Source: Pseudophaeomoniella oleicola
Lineage: Eukaryota; Ascomycota; Eurotiomycetes; Phaeomoniellales; Phaeomoniellaceae
Direction of reading: 5' to 3'
Length of the DNA: 64,000 nt
Assembly (NCBI GenBank): GCA_003868215.1
Contig: QWDQ01000020.1
Span: 124,001 to 188,000 of the forward strand
Positions 63,748-64,000 of this stretch are shown here, piece after piece. Under the pieces are notes generated by a model that ran no database searches, had not been told where the DNA came from, and saw only the letters and a program-made list of their open reading frames with translations. The translations under genes and the position numbers were made by a program. Numbering within the stretch: position 1 is the stretch's first letter; every line of letters starts with the position of its first letter.

Positions 63748-64000
63748 TCAAAGGTATTGAGCCCCACGTGGTAATGTATGTATAGATCCTATTGAACCTT
63801 TGAAAGGGAGCATTACTCCTGGTTCGGGAGCCGCATTTCCAGATCCGGACGTTGAGCGGGAAGGCATCTGCATACCTGGGCAAGATGGACAGGCAAAAGG
63901 ATCCACTTCGTTGAACGCGTTATCATCCCTTCCGGACGGTCTATCTGGACCAAGGCGGATCGTGTGCACTCGAAGCGCATCCTTTCTCTTCTTCTTTTTC
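63748..64000 (-). CDS. 3' end of an unrecognised gene running off the right edge
   Basis: Minus-strand frame open to the window edge and ending at a TAG at 63748-63750, about 83 residues. It reads RKDALRVHTIRLGPDRPSGR, then a polar stretch with CPSCPG, and ends with TLPRGAQYL. An intron could be hidden at a GTATGC-like site near 63877. Composition is that of a disordered C-terminal tail. No family is recognised from this part. Confidence 0.4.
   Translation of the reverse strand, partial: KKKKRKDALRVHTIRLGPDRPSGRDDNAFNEVDPFACPSCPGMQMPSRSTSGSGNAAPEPGVMLPFKGSIGSIHTLPRGAQYL

Noticed and set aside
1-64000. CRISPR arrays, LTR elements, terminal-inverted-repeat transposons, rRNA genes
   Set aside because: No regularly spaced repeats with unique spacers, no long terminal repeats, and no reverse transcriptase, integrase or transposase motifs seen on either strand.

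Overview
The window is nuclear DNA of a filamentous ascomycete (Pezizomycotina; class not resolvable from the sequence). The evidence is short spliceosomal introns (40-130 nt, GTRNGT donors, CTNAY-type branch sites), single-gene transcription units of 1-3 kb on both strands, a tRNA-Glu with a small intron, a PalI/Rim9-type tail, dynactin p62, a fungal Rab5 with its acidic insert, and a FIT/Scs3 protein. About twenty conserved genes are intact once introns are removed, so base accuracy looks good. Interrupted frames elsewhere are therefore more likely real than sequencing noise, though this is unproven.

Layout. 1-8 kb: end of a PalI-like gene, a small three-exon gene missed by simple ORF calling, a short-chain dehydrogenase, a mitochondrial ABC1/COQ8-type protein (Mcp2/Cqd2-like) and an MDR reductase. 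8-11.9 kb: intron-containing tRNA-Glu(UUC), then an accessory patch with a decayed alanine-rich repeat gene whose 5' side is an array of micro-exons between near-identical introns. 11.9-20 kb: FSH serine hydrolase, ribosomal protein eS27, exosome Rrp40 head-to-head with the ribosome-associated Hsp70 Ssz1, and a secreted phytase-like esterase with a one-base frame break. 20.4-34.8 kb: an accessory island of orphan genes (below). 35-50 kb: vacuolar-type Ca2+-ATPase, ribosomal protein eS7, dynactin p62, NDUFAF5-like methyltransferase, Arp2/3 subunit ARPC5 and a 948-aa orphan. 50.5-57 kb: about 6.5 kb with almost no support for genes. 57-64 kb: Rab5 GTPase, MAPEG protein, FIT/Scs3 lipid-droplet protein, DOMON-cytochrome b561 protein and the 3' end of a further gene.

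The most unusual part is the 20.4-34.8 kb island. Four minus-strand orphan genes (two related coiled-coil proteins, a 610-aa F-box-like protein, and a very long coiled-coil gene with 25-residue repeats) share a 5' leader plan. A strong hairpin is followed by GTTACC-like sequence, a short CGG-N8-CCG hairpin (lost in the fourth gene) and a T-rich GGTTTTTT tract just before the ATG, and in at least three cases a 5'UTR intron lies upstream. Between them a plus-strand locus carries the same module about four times in tandem, plus a perfect 32-nt palindrome, ahead of decayed coding sequence. I recognise no known mobile element, virus or defence system here. The shared leader suggests a lineage-specific multicopy family with common post-transcriptional control or a common mode of duplication; this is inference.

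No CRISPR array, LTR element, terminal-inverted-repeat transposon or rRNA gene was seen.
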